Shown here piece after piece: positions 32,290 through 43,622 of a DNA stretch of 64,000 bases (the stretch's first letter is position 1; each line of letters begins with the position of its first letter). Under the pieces are notes generated by a model. It saw nothing but the letters and a program-made list of their open reading frames with translations, did not search any database and was not told the DNA's origin. The DNA is from Gigaspora rosea (Eukaryota > Glomeromycota > Glomeromycetes > Diversisporales > Gigasporaceae). The stretch is from NCBI GenBank assembly GCA_003550325.1, contig QKWP01000131.1, positions 57,160-121,159 on the forward strand. Reading direction: 5' to 3'. A program made the position numbers and the translations under genes.

Positions 32290-32642
32290 TCTGAATTCAT
32301 TAGAAAAAAAAAGTATCTACCGAAAAAAGAACATATAAAAATATAAATAAAGAAACCTGGCAAGAGGCCAAAAGAAAAATATAAACAAATACAAGCACAA
32401 AAAGAACAGAAACAACAAGAAGAAATAAATAGATTAAAAGAACAGTATAAAGAACAACCATATAATTAAGAAGAATTAGAAATAGGAATAGATAAAAGCT
32501 CACAATTACCATTTATGAGACCTATATCAGAATGATCTAGCACACCTATACCACCAAAGGATAATTACCAAACCTTTTTGAATACTATAGTAATAATGAT
32601 AACTATAGTCATCATAATAATAATAATAAACTATTTAACATA
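32290..32642 (+). pseudogene. Membrane-anchored ORF relic
   Basis: Charged Lys/Gln-rich helices are followed by a strongly hydrophobic Ile-rich segment at about 32578-32635 (TIVIMITIVIIIIIINYL) that must be a membrane helix. TAG, TAA and TGA codons interrupt the frame (one TGA in a SE-stop-SSTPIPP context). No family recognised. The plan echoes the small membrane ORFs near 24.6-25.9 kb. Confidence 0.45.
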
Positions 32643-33120
32643 GAAATTAAAGAAATCAAAATGATCCAATAAAGATGAAAAAAGAACTAAAATAAATATA
32701 TACAAAGAATTAGAACATATACCTAATGAAATTAGAAGACATATAATACCAATATTAGGAACAGAAACACCTTTGAAAACAAAAAAAGAATGTATATTAA
32801 CACCATGTACATGGACACCAATAGAAATAGACAGAAAAGGTGATTATTTAGTAGCATATTGCCAAAAAAGAAACATGTATACAACCTGGAATAGTTAATT
32901 ATCACCAGATATGTGCAATCAATTATACAAACAAAGTAAAGAAAATACATGAAAAACAACATATTGGAAATATAAAAACCATAAAAGAAATATTCAATTT
33001 CTATAAATATGAAATGGAAATCAATAAAAAAGAAATTCTAGAAGAAGAAAGATTAAAAATCTTAATAAAAAACACTTAAGAAAAATATAAACACGTGATG
33101 AAACCAATATTTGAAAAATA
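32643..33120 (+). pseudogene. Unknown ORF relic upstream of RT
   Basis: An open stretch from about 32670 (INIYKELEHIPNEIRRHIIP, then TPCTWTPIEIDRKGDYLVAY) reads like a compact folded protein, with TAA and TGA codons later. I recognise no family. It precedes the RT start at 33172 and could be its N-terminal extension. Confidence 0.4.
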
Positions 33121-33171
33121 CATTCAAATATTTAGAAGAAAATAAAAAAAGAAACATCCTTTAATAAGGAA

Positions 33172-34690
33172 ATGTTTGAAGAAATAACATTAGACCTAAC
33201 AGTATTTAAAAAAGATATACCTTTTAAGGTAAAAGCTAATAAAATCAGACAATACTCTGAAAACCAAATTGAACAACAAACAAATTATACAAAGAACTTA
33301 GAGAAAGCAGACATATTGAACCATCCAAATCAACTTGGATGTTACCCTTGATGATAGTACCAAAACCTGACAGCAGCTATAGAGCTGCAGTAGATTACTC
33401 AAAGCTCAACAAATATTTAAAGGACAACCCCTATGAAATACCAAATATTAATGTCTTGCTACAAAAACTTGCAAGCCATAAAATTTTTTTACGTATGACT
33501 TTAAGAGTGCCTTTTATCAGTTTCTGCTTAGGAAAGCTAATCAACATAAAACTGCTGTATTTTTTCCTGGTAAAGGAAAATACGAGTTTAATAAATGCCC
33601 CATAGGAATTAAAACTGCACCGGCATACATAATGTGCTATATGTATAAATTGTTTAGAGACTATCCATTTGTATATATATATATAGATGACCTTACAATT
33701 GCATCTGACTCTGTGAGAGACCACATCAAACATATTCAAATGGTGTTGAACATATAAAAAAGGGAGCAATAACACTCAAAGCAGAAAAAAGTAAATTTAT
33801 TAAAGAAGAAATAATAATTTTAAATCACAAAGTTTTATATAGAAAAATATCACCAAATCACGTAAAAATAAAAGAAGTCAAGAAGCTTAAACCATCTACA
33901 GATTTATCTGGAGTTAGAAAATTCACAGAATTTATGAACTATTTTAGAAGATTTATTAAGAACTTTGCTATAATAGCTGCACCAATATATGATCTACTAA
34001 AGAAAAATAAGAAATTTATTTGAACTAATGAATGCCAAAAAGCATTCAAAGAACTCAAAAATAAAGTATTTAATGCAATAGCTTTAACCTATTCAAAGAA
34101 AGGATATCAATTGATCTTAGAAACAGACGCCTCAGATAATAGAATAGGTACAGTACTTAAACAAATTAATCCTGAATTAGCATATTACAAAACTAAAGAA
34201 GCGTGTAAAAATGGAACAAAAGAAGATAAAGATCTAACTAAATCTGAAGAAGAAGTAATAGAATTTGGATCACATTCCCTTACACAAAGTTAAAGACTAT
34301 AGGGATCCACACAAAAAGAACACTATGCAATATACTTTTACTTAAAAAATTAGAGACATTATATTGAAAATAAACCAATCATTATATAAACAGATAATAC
34401 AGGAGTAGCTAAAGCTGGAAAGATGCTAAGAAATCAAATTATGGAATCTTGGAAGTTAGAAATAGATAGAAATTACAATATTAAAGAAATACAATATATT
34501 AAAGGATCAACAAATAATGTATCAGATTGGCTTAGCAGAAATATGGGATCAATCGAGAACCAAAAAAAACCAATTAAACCAAAAGAAGAAATTATTAAAA
34601 AAAAGAAACCTATAAAAGAACCACTTTCTGGATCAAGATTGATAAAACATTTAGTAGTAAACAAATATTATTTGATATCTAAATGGCATA
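33172..34690 (+). pseudogene. Ty3-like reverse transcriptase-RNase H, decayed
   Basis: ATG 33172 opens MFEEITLDLTVFKKDIPFKV. A frame change near 33295 leads to IEPSKSTWMLPLMIVPKPD and AAVDYSKLNKYL (RT motifs). A second near 33485, at a poly-T run, leads to FKSAFYQF, KCPIGIKTAPA and the catalytic YIDD box (about 33683). The thumb and connection follow (FMNYFRRFIKNFAIIAAPIY). RNase H reads LETDASDNRIGTVL (about 34110), HYAIYFYLKN, TDNTGVAKAG and NNVSDWLSRNMG. A TGA at 34021 sits where relatives have Trp (KFI-stop-TNECQKAF). This is the Ty3/Caulimoviridae-type RT-RNase H order. Several stops and at least two frameshifts make it nonfunctional as it stands. Confidence 0.85.
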
Positions 34691-34697
34691 CTTGATA

Positions 34698-34833
34698 ATG
34701 CCGATACCAACTTTATACCAAATTAAAGAAATAATTGAAAACGAATTAAGATGCTTAGAATACTTACAAGATCTATTAGTATCCAAGAACTATGACTTGT
34801 ATTTGTTGCAACAAACCAAATATGAATTTTAAT
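34698..34833 (+). CDS. Short ORF between RNase H and the Merlin-type transposase
   Basis: ATG at 34699 reads MPIPTLYQIKEIIENELRCL and stops at TAA about 34831. It overlaps in another frame the start of the zinc finger of the transposase. It could be a small gene or the true N-terminus of the transposase after one indel. No family recognised. Confidence 0.4.
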
Positions 34834-34927
34834 GACAAAAAATTAACATTTAATTGTGGAAAAAGAGAATGCTGAAAAAGAATATCAATCTTCAATGGAA
34901 CAATATTTCAAAGGCTAAATTGAAATA

Positions 34928-37900
34928 CAGAGAGACCTCTCTGAATGCACCCTCTATAAGTGCACTCTCTCTATATATGCACCCTTTAGCATGGTTCCGA
35001 GCTTGGGACTTAGACCCTAAATGCACCCTCTATATTCTGCATATGCAAGACTCGTGCAAGTATGGGTTTGGCCCTGATATATATAAGTTATTTCTTTAAA
35101 TGCACGTTACGTGATTTTATAATCAAGTAAATCTTAGTATATAGAAATTAAATGATCTATGCATAAATAATTGCACAATCTGATCTTTTCTTTTTTTGGT
35201 TAATCATTCTAAAATTATTGTTACATCAAATCGCTTATTTTATTTCAAATTACAATGCACAGATATTGCCAATAATTAGTGCATAACCATACAATTTAAG
35301 AAATATAACGCCATCAATAGAAAATCATTAATTGCTTTAACAAAATCATTAATTGCTTTAATGCTATCAATAAAAAATCAAGTAAACGATTACGAGAAAA
35401 AAGAACTAATCACTTGCGCTATCTCTAATAAAAAAGTCACTATGCACATGAATTTCCCCTTTCAATAAATTCTTATCTGTTTATGTCACTACTGTAGATT
35501 CTTAGAACCATTACATGGGCATTATTATTTCAAGCTATGACTTGAATTAAGTTTAATTCAGACATAACTTGCAATAATGCCTATTATAAAGTCAACATAA
35601 AACCAACCCAAAATGATATGCTCTATTCAAAAAAAAAATAAACCAAAATTATACCTGTTTTAAACCTCGGCACGATGATGCCTTTATTTTTATTAAATAA
35701 TGCCTATTCGTGTATGACTTTAGAGATCGGATTATTTTCTATCAAGAAATTTTTAATAAGTAGAAATCGATTACTAGCTGCAAGAGTAATTGCTATCGAT
35801 TTATATTAATTACAATCAATTGCAATCAATTATTTTTTAATTGATTATGATCAATATAAAATTTAAAACAATCAATGGTAATCGATATCCATTATTTAAA
35901 CTTTCCCGATATATATCAAAACCAATTTCAAATTCGTTAAGTTTTCTAGTCCTTAGCAAGTTGCTAAAAGCTTGATAACATTCTCAAACATTATGACCTA
36001 TAAGCTGAACTTAGATTCGCTTAAAGTTAATCAGGTATAATTGTACTCATTTTCAAAGGGTTTAATTTCCAAAATAGTGCTTATCTATTTTTTTATAAAA
36101 AAAAAAATTTGTAACTGATATAAATGGATAATGAATAAATAGATCCTAAAAGGATCATTTCTTTCCATTTGCCTGTTTAATATTCTTTGACTATTAATTA
36201 ACCTAAAATTTTATGTCTTCTATACAAAAAATCTCTCTTAATGATGCCCAAAAGCATGAGTTTTGTATTTATGCTCACGATAACAAAATGACTTGTGCAA
36301 AATACATAGATTGGATTGAAACAAAGTGGAATGTTAGAGTTTATGAATCCATTATAACATGGATTTTGCAAAATAAGGATAAATAGCTTACTACTGAAAT
36401 TATTAAACCCGAAAAAAAGAAATAGAGCTGTCACAATTCTGGCACTTGAGCTTGCACTTGACGAATTCATACTAACCTATTAACATAGAACAATTTTAAG
36501 TGATGCAATGTTAATCGAAAAAGCTAAATTACTTGCTAGTGGGTTGGGAGTTCCTAAAGGCACGTTGCAGTTTTTCCCAGGTTGGCTTCACAAATTCAAG
36601 GAACGTAATGGAATTCATAAGGAAAAACTTTATGGTGAAGCAGAATCTGCTAATAATATAGCTATTAATCAATCTCTTTCATCATTACAAAGCAAAAGTG
36701 CCAACTATCCTCCAGAACGAATTTATAATATGGACAAAACTGCTCTTTTTTATCAGTTGGAACCTGATCATTCATTAGTTACTCAATGTCTTTCTGGACG
36801 TAAAAAAAATAAAAAATGAATTACTGTTGCTTTGTGTGCAAATTCAGATAGTTCATATAAGCTAAATCCTTTGATTATTGGAAAATTTCAATGACCATGA
36901 TGCTTTAAAAATGTTAAAATTTCCAATTTGAAAATGACTTACTAAAATAGTGCTAAAGCTTGGATGATAACGAGCATTTTTCAAGAATGGCTTCATGATT
37001 TTGATTCATTAATAAAAAATTATAAAGGTCAAAAAGTCTTATTATTTCTTGATAACTGCTCAAGTCATAAAACAACAGGTTTAACTCTTCGGCACGTAGA
37101 AATCTGTCTCTTACCCAAAAATACAATATCAAAGATCCAACCGATGGATGCTAGAATCATTATGTCATTTAAAAGAAATTATCATCGCTATCATATTCAA
37201 TAGATGCTTAAGCAAGTTGAAGATGGCATAGATGCTCAAGACCTAAAGATGGATATTTTACAAGCTATTAAATATATAATCCAAGGCTGGAATGAAGTTA
37301 TAGCTACAATAATCAAAAACTGCTGGCACCATACTAACCTTATTCCTTATTGGGATAATCCTGCAAATAGCGAAGAAAGTGAAGATGAAGTCTCACTTGA
37401 AGATCTGTTGCTTGAAGAACTTTCTAAAAATATTGAAGACCTTAATTTTTCAAACCCTATACGAGTAGAAGAGTACTTGAATAATCCTGATGAAGATATT
37501 GTTTACAAAATACCTGACGATAATCAAATTATTTCAGACCTTGTCGAAACATTTGGAGAAAGATCTGGCAAAATAGAAAATAATCCCGAAGAAGTAGACG
37601 ATAGTGTTGAAGAAGAAATCATAAGTTCGAATAACGCTTTGAAAAGCCTGGAAAATATATGCACTTTCTTGTTTTAGCAAGAAAGTGCAAGTGAATATAT
37701 AAATCTAGTTAGTGTTATTGAAAAATTCATCAATGTAAAAAAAAAGATTTGATGAAGCAATCTACGATTAGTCAATATTTAATGAAGTATCACAATTGAC
37801 AGATCAGGATGATTGGATAGAAATTTTTGCTTAATATGTATTTGATATACCCATACATACCTTCATTACTATATATATTTTATTACTTATATTTGATATA

Positions 37901-38061
37901 TATTCGGTACTACAGTATATCTTATATCAACACAATTAAATAAAAAACGATTATATGGACATATTATAGCGATTTTTTAATAAATTTTTTTAAGTGCAAA
38001 CCCTCTATAAATGCACGCTTGGGCCCAGTCCTGAGGGGGTGCATTTAGAGAGGTCTCTCTG
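34928..38061 (+). mobile_element. Pogo/Tigger-like DNA transposon, 3134 bp
   Basis: The ends are inverted repeats: CAGAGAGACCTCTCTGAATG at the left and the complement of CAGAGAGACCTCTCTAAATG at the right, about 25 bases. They are flanked by TA on both sides (34926-34927 and 38062-38063), the target duplication of Tc1/mariner/pogo elements. ATGCACCCTCTATA is repeated inside both ends. The transposase lies on the plus strand in the right half; 34950-36200 is noncoding. Base composition is more balanced than in the A-rich host block, as expected for a later arrival. Confidence 0.9.
36213..37677 (+). pseudogene. Pogo/Tigger-type transposase (CENP-B HTH + DDE), decayed
   Basis: ATG 36213 opens a psq/CENP-B-type helix-turn-helix (KISLNDAQKHEFCIYAHDNK ... 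YESIITWILQNKDK). After stops and a frame change near 36415 come the second HTH (IEKAKLLASGLGVP, GWLHKFKERNGI) and the DDE domain: YNMDKTALFYQL (about 36729), LLFLDNCSSHK (about 37045) and ISKIQPMDARIIMSFKRNY (about 37130). The three Asp residues match the DDD/DDE_1 pattern of pogo transposases. An acidic C-terminal tail ends at TAG 37675. In-frame stops lie at about 36384, 36817, 36891-36900, 36943 and 37201, so it is inactive. Confidence 0.88.
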
Positions 38062-38741
38062 TATAACCAAATAATAGAATCAAGCTATTTTGGTTAAGTA
38101 AAGCAATGTGTAAACAACTCAATATTTATACCAATATTGCACCTGCCAACATCACAAGATGGACACAAACAAATCTTTAGAACTGTTATCACTCAAAAAA
38201 TAAGAATTAGTGAAACAAAAATAGGAGGACAAGATATTATTGTATAAATAGGTGAATCCTCATTTTACAAAAATTATCAAAATAAAACAAAACAACTATG
38301 GGTATTTGGAGGAATTGAAAGAACTAAAGAAAACAAATATTTGCACAAATTTGTAAGAACTGAACAGCTGATACCTTATTAAACCTACGTACACCCTGGA
38401 TTGATAATCTACTCAGACATGTTTAAGAATTATATTCAAATTTACTCACACCTGGAAATACGATACTACCAAATAAACCACAGCCAAGGAATGATAATGA
38501 TTGATTATAATAAAACCTCAAATGAATTAAAATCTATCACACCAATAATATTGAAGCAACATGGAGCATGTTAAAAGATGCAATACCAAAAAGGAATCAG
38601 AATAAGGATGATTTACCAAAACACTTACTTGAACAAATTTGGCATAGACAAAATAAACAATGACTATAGAATGTATATATAGAATGTTTACAAAACAAAT
38701 ATGAAGATATCATTGAACTTATTAAAGAGTATGATATGGAG

Positions 38742-38974
38742 CAGTGTCTGAAATTCAATTTTTAAATTAGTTGCAGGCTGAAACTAAATAAAAAAATAGT
38801 TGCGAATTATAAGAATTTATAAAAATTTAGTTGTAGTAAAAGCATTTAATTGAAAATTTATAAGTAAAATTTGCAAATTTATGTGCGGAATTTGCATATG
38901 CACTTCAGATTTTGGTTGCGGTAATTTAAAATTTGTTGCAGTCCGCAGACTTCACAATCCAATTTCAAACACTG
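38742..38974. mobile_element. hAT-like MITE, 233 bp
   Basis: The left end CAGTGTCTGAAATT and right end AATTTCAAACACTG are inverted repeats. They are flanked by ATATGGAG (38734-38741) and ATATAGAG (38975-38982), an 8-base target duplication with one change. CAGTG ends and an 8-base duplication are hAT features. No ORF inside. Confidence 0.75.
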
Positions 38975-39137
38975 ATATAGAGTAACCCTTATTAATAATT
39001 AACAATAAACATAAAGAAAAATCAGAAGTTATAAAAGTACACTCTGCTGAACCCACTTAAAGGATAAACTGAACTTACAGGAAAAACTAAAGAACACTCT
39101 AAAAACAAGAACCACAAATCTGAACCCTAAAATCAAA

Positions 39138-41134
39138 ATGAGTGACCCAAGACCTGGAAACTTTTACTACAAAAAATGTGATTTCTATACTTCAAGTATC
39201 CAAGAAATCAAAATTCATCAATATACCAATAATATAATTGAATCAGCCCTTGAAGAAATTTAACATATTCAGAAATGGAAAAACAAGATAAACCAAGATT
39301 GGAAGGAGAAAATGACCCAAGAAATCAGAAACAAACTTGGACTTGATAACGAACCTATCAAATAAAAAGGAAAAGAAACCTACCATAAAATAAAGGAAAA
39401 ACAAAAGAACTTAGAAAAATGTACCTGCAATATTTGCAAACAACTTGGACATACTAATTGCTACTGCCCTGAAAATGAATGTTACAAATACCACAAAAAA
39501 GGGCACCAAGCACATGACTGCCTTGAAGCAAGAAGTAGAAATGATCAACTGATCAGCATTAATAACAGCAGTTCTAATGTGACCACAATCACATCAATCT
39601 CTAAATATTGTACTTACTGCAAAACAATTGGACATGAAAATTATCAATGCAAAACCTCTAGACTCTTAAAAGAAAATGTGAATCTCTTTTGCAAATGCAA
39701 TTCTGCAAGAATTATTAAAAAAAGAGAAAAACATGTCAATTGGGCCACATACAATGAACAATGCAACAAACATCACTATTGTAGAAAAGAATATAATAGA
39801 CCAACTGCAAAGAAGATCTTTATTATATTAAAGGATTATTCATGAACCCATACACATTCCAAGTAACCTATATTAAAGAAACTCTATTGTAAAGGATGTT
39901 ATTCTGAAATGCATGAAACATTAGATTTTAAGGACCCCAGAAGCAAGAAGTACTTTACAGGACTCAGATAAGAAAAGAAAACTATTTGTCAACTTAGTAA
40001 AAAACCTAACATTACTCGAAAAATAGAAAGCCATGATGGAATGCATTTTTGCAACAAAGAACATAAATTCGCACAAATGATCTTTAACAGTATGAACTCT
40101 ACTTTAGAAAGACTAACAAACCAACAACTTGATAACAGAATCAGGCATTTTACTAGAAATAATACAAATATCACCTATAATATTAATGAATCAAGAATCA
40201 AAAGGATAGTCAGATATATGACACAATACAAAGACAACATGAACAAATAGCACCATGAAGATGAAGATTTCAAGAAAATAGATAGTGAATACAATAATAA
40301 TACATTCAATAACCCTAAAATTGATAAAGAAAATAGACCCATTTGAACCAACTATTTTACCAGAATCTATAAACAAGACCCTTTAATGATAAACTACAAT
40401 TAGAAGATGATGGATATGAAGAATTAACAGATGATGATGAAGACCCTGAATTGTGCAAAGCAAGACTCTTATCAATGAACAAAGATGTTAGAACCAGACC
40501 AATGACAAATGAAGAAATATGCAAAGAAATAGAAAAAGCAAAAGAACTTTTAAAAGAATGGAAACAAGGAAACATATCACTCTGCAAGGAATGTTTAATG
40601 CCAAAAGAACAAAATAAAAAAGGATACTGCAAAGGTTGTTAAAAATAAATTAACGCAAAAGCTATTAACCTCATTATAGAAGAGAAGTTTAATAAACTAT
40701 ATCTTGAAAAATCCAAAGAAGAGACTTTAAAAGAAATATGTGATGAAGCACAAAAAGATCTTGAAATACTTAAAGAACAAGAACTTAATAATCAAATGAA
40801 CTTTGAAAAAGAAATCAAAGAAATCCCATGATCAAGATCTACTTCACCAGAATATAATAACAATCAGAAGATTGAAGAATTATATACTATATTCAAACTA
40901 ATGGCAAAACAACAATTTAAACTCATACAAGAAAATAAGGTCCTTGCAAGAAGGATTACAATCCTAGAACAATCAACCCTAGAACTTCAAAATGAAAACC
41001 AAAAATTAAAAAGGAAATTGAAAGATACTCAAGATTATATAAACCTTGAAGATCTATTAGAAGATGAAAATGATGAGATGAAATGCGCAAAACAATTCAA
41101 AAGCCACAAAGCAAAATACAACAATAGATTCTGA
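39138..41134 (+). pseudogene. Long Cys-cluster protein with CCHC knuckles, zinc pairs and coiled coil
   Basis: ATG 39138 opens MSDPRPGNFYYKKCDFY. In order: CCHC-type motifs (CNICKQLGHTNCYCPENECY and HKKGHQAHDC, about 39424-39530; CTYCKTIGHENYQC, about 39610), FCKC and CNKHHYC pairs, LYCKGCYSEMHETLDFKDPR (about 39885-39945), HFCNKEHKFAQMIF (about 40047), LCKECLMPKE and YCKGC (about 40580-40640), and a coiled coil (about 40900-41060, LARRITILEQSTLELQNENQ). TAA/TAG/TGA codons and frame changes interrupt it. The same features in the same order occur in the Cys-rich segment of the LTR element (5720-4457, minus), so the two are homologous. Zinc and nucleic-acid binding are inferred; function unknown. 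Confidence 0.7.
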
Positions 41135-41266
41135 ATAATCAAATATAAATATTTATTAACATACACAAATTATTAAATATCCAATATATCTATATTTAGT
41201 ATTATTTAAAATCTAAAATATTTACATTGTATTAATAATATTATTTATCAATGAACTGAATAAACC

Positions 41267-41880
41267 AGAACAACAAAGAACTTTGAACCATTTGAATCAT
41301 ATTGAACAGAAAAATTATAAAAGGACCAAGAACTGTACCTTGAACCTACATGCTCAAAGCATACACATGAAAAAGAAAATACTCCAAGAAAGAACAAAAT
41401 AAATACCAAATTTTGTAACAATTGTAGATTCAAACACATATGCTGCAATTATTCCAAACAAGAAAAAACCTGTAATCACTGCAAGTAGAAAAGAATTACT
41501 TGTCTAAACACTAAATTCTATAAACCATGAGACCCAACCAAAGAAAAAGTAACATACCCTTAATCATATTTTGAACAACTAGTACATGAACCCTGAGATA
41601 CCTGAAGAAAGAAAATATATTAAAAACTAAACTCTATGAATTGATATAAAACTAAAGAAAAAGATATATACAATAGAAGAGAAATAAGTGAGATTGAAAT
41701 TAAATCAAAAAATCTATATATAGCTAAAGAATATAGATCCTCAATCAGCTTTATAATCAGGAAACAGATACCAGCAGCAAATCTCTTTGACTTTAAACCA
41801 TATAACCATACAGACTCTCAATATTATTTTAATAAAATACCAATGGTAGAACAACTATTAACAAGGATTGAATAAGTAAC
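41267..41880 (+). pseudogene. Second Cys/His-rich ORF relic
   Basis: One frame reads EPTCSKHTHEKE, then FCNNCRFKHICCNYSKQEKT and CNHCK, a dense set of CxxC/CxxxxHxC-like motifs. It continues past stops into a helical part (about 41690-41870, SSISFIIRKQIPAANLF). In-frame TGA codons at KP-stop-DPTK and others would suit Trp. Probably a zinc-binding protein or an extension of the Cys cluster. No family recognised. Confidence 0.4.
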
Positions 41881-43400
41881 CTCAACCTTGACATAGAAGA
41901 ATTATTGAAACTTGTACAAAAACCAAATAGGGATAGACAAGAAGAAAGTTTAGCAATAAAACTTATCACCTTGACCTCACTATTAGACAAACTCAAAAAC
42001 ACAATGATGACTACTACTTATCATCTATAGTAGTATATATTGCTATAAACAAATACTTAAAAGAAAAATTTGAACTATAAAACCCGCTTCAGAAAGAAAT
42101 TGAAAAATTCCTTGTATCAAAAACTGACAAAGAAGAGAGTTGGAAATTTCACAATAGAATTATTAAATTCCATTATAAACTTAATATAAAAATATTAAAG
42201 AACCTTATTTTCAAAGTGAATAAACTATTAAAATCCAAGGGATAAGTAATTCATAATTAAAATAGTACAAGAATATATTGATTTACAAGACCAAAGAGGA
42301 GAAGGATTTTTAATAATATACACCCAAGAAAGACTCAATAAACAATTTGAAACATTTAATAATCAATCAAAGAAAGAAATAAAAAGAGCTGCTAACCTCT
42401 ACAATAGAGAAAAAGGAAAGGAACTTACACTATACAACTGTTTTGATTACTACCCATACATATTTCTATATAATAAAATCATAACTATAAATAACTATTT
42501 AACAAAGATTAAATCAAAAGAATTAACCAAAGAAGAAATAATAGATTATCAAAAGAAATATTTGAGAGTAATCTAGTACACTTTAAATTATATAAAACCA
42601 TAATCAAAATTATTACAGTACGACTGGGATAAAATCAGACCTTATAGACAAAGAATGCTCTCACCTGATGAATTGATAAATGGAACATATAGTGATATAA
42701 CGGAATATGAAATTGCAAAAGCAAGATATCTGAACCAAGAGTAAATGTTATAACAACCTACAAGAAGAAATCAAGAACCACAATTTTCGAAAATAGAAAA
42801 AGCATATTTAAATTGGGCATTATTAGTATTAGAAGAAGCACGAAATATCCAAGAAAATAATCAAGCAACACCTATAATATTTCCAAACACAGGACTCACC
42901 TAAGCAACCCAGAACTACCTGTTACAATATCATCAACAACTGGTATTAGAAACTACTACTGCCAGAAGAAACCTGAGAACCAGAAACTTAGAAAGAATTG
43001 GAACACCAATAATTGTAGAAGCAATTAGAATAATATTCCAAACAGCATTTGGACAATACACCGTATATTATGCCTATGATCAAATTAATAATAAAAGATT
43101 AGGACTACCAACTGATATTTTTAATAACTGTTAAGAAAACAAGAGTATACTATATAAAGAAAATAATAATATTACTAGAAGAATACAAACTAGAAATTGT
43201 AAAAGAAATACCAACACTTGAAACACCAAGACTAAAAAAATATTACAGGACAACCCTAATATCAATATTAGTAAACCAAGAAATTCTTGAAAAAAGAATA
43301 AAAGAAATCTTAATTCAAATAATAGAAGGAGAGATAGTTGATAAAATAACTGAACCCCTTTTATATATTAACAATACAAAGTAGACCAACTTATAGAAGC
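41881..43400 (+). pseudogene. Unknown A-rich coding relic
   Basis: The best stretch, about 42250-43130, is open apart from single TAA/TAG codons and reads as an even, Tyr/Arg-rich protein (LYNCFDYYPYIFLYNKI; WDKIRPYRQRMLSPDEL; FQTAFGQYTVYYAYDQI). Two TAA codons at 42742 and 42751 fall in NQE-stop-ML-stop-QPTRRNQ, where Gln is the natural residue. Another frame at 43140-43380 adds a helical stretch. No family recognised. Confidence 0.4.
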
Positions 43401-43402
43401 AA

Positions 43403-43622
43403 TACTACTAATGAACATCACTATATTGTGGATGAACCACCTTATATTATTAGTGCTTACCTATGATTGAACAACAATATATTTCATAATTTTATTAGAA
43501 CACACTATATTATTAATATCTATTTGTTATATAATAAAATTAATTAAAGAAGGAATCATTAAAGCTTATACTATTAAACTAGCTAAAGAACAATTTAATG
43601 AACGAAGAACAAAATAGAACAC
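43403..43622 (+). pseudogene. Small two-helix membrane protein
   Basis: ATG at about 43403 reads MNITILWMNHLILLVLTYD, then a TGA (43468-43470), then TTIYFIILLEHTILLISICY and a basic end. Two hydrophobic segments predict membrane insertion. Its end overlaps the start of the next ORF (ATG 43598) in another frame. The TGA lies between two aromatic-rich segments, where Trp would fit. No family recognised. Confidence 0.5.

Larger units (their letters stand above)
34794..38700 (+). pseudogene. ISXO2/Merlin-type DDE transposase, split by a pogo-like insertion
   Basis: Left part (34794-34927): MTCICCNKPN, FNCGKREC and ISIFNGTIFQ form the N-terminal zinc finger and GTIF block of ISXO2/IS1595-type transposases. 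Right part (38062-38700): KIGGQDIIV, GESSFYKN, QLWVFGGIER, then PGLIIYSDMFKNY and, after a frame change near 38520, HTNNIEATWSMLKDAIPKRN and HLLEQIWHRQNK. These are the family's DES, VFGG(I/V)ER, YSD and H.N.IE..WS.lK blocks. Removing the insertion and one TA restores one reading frame. The first catalytic Asp is Gly here (GES for DES), and TGA, TAA codons interrupt the frame, so it is inactive. It follows RNase H on the same strand, where an integrase would be expected. Confidence 0.8.
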
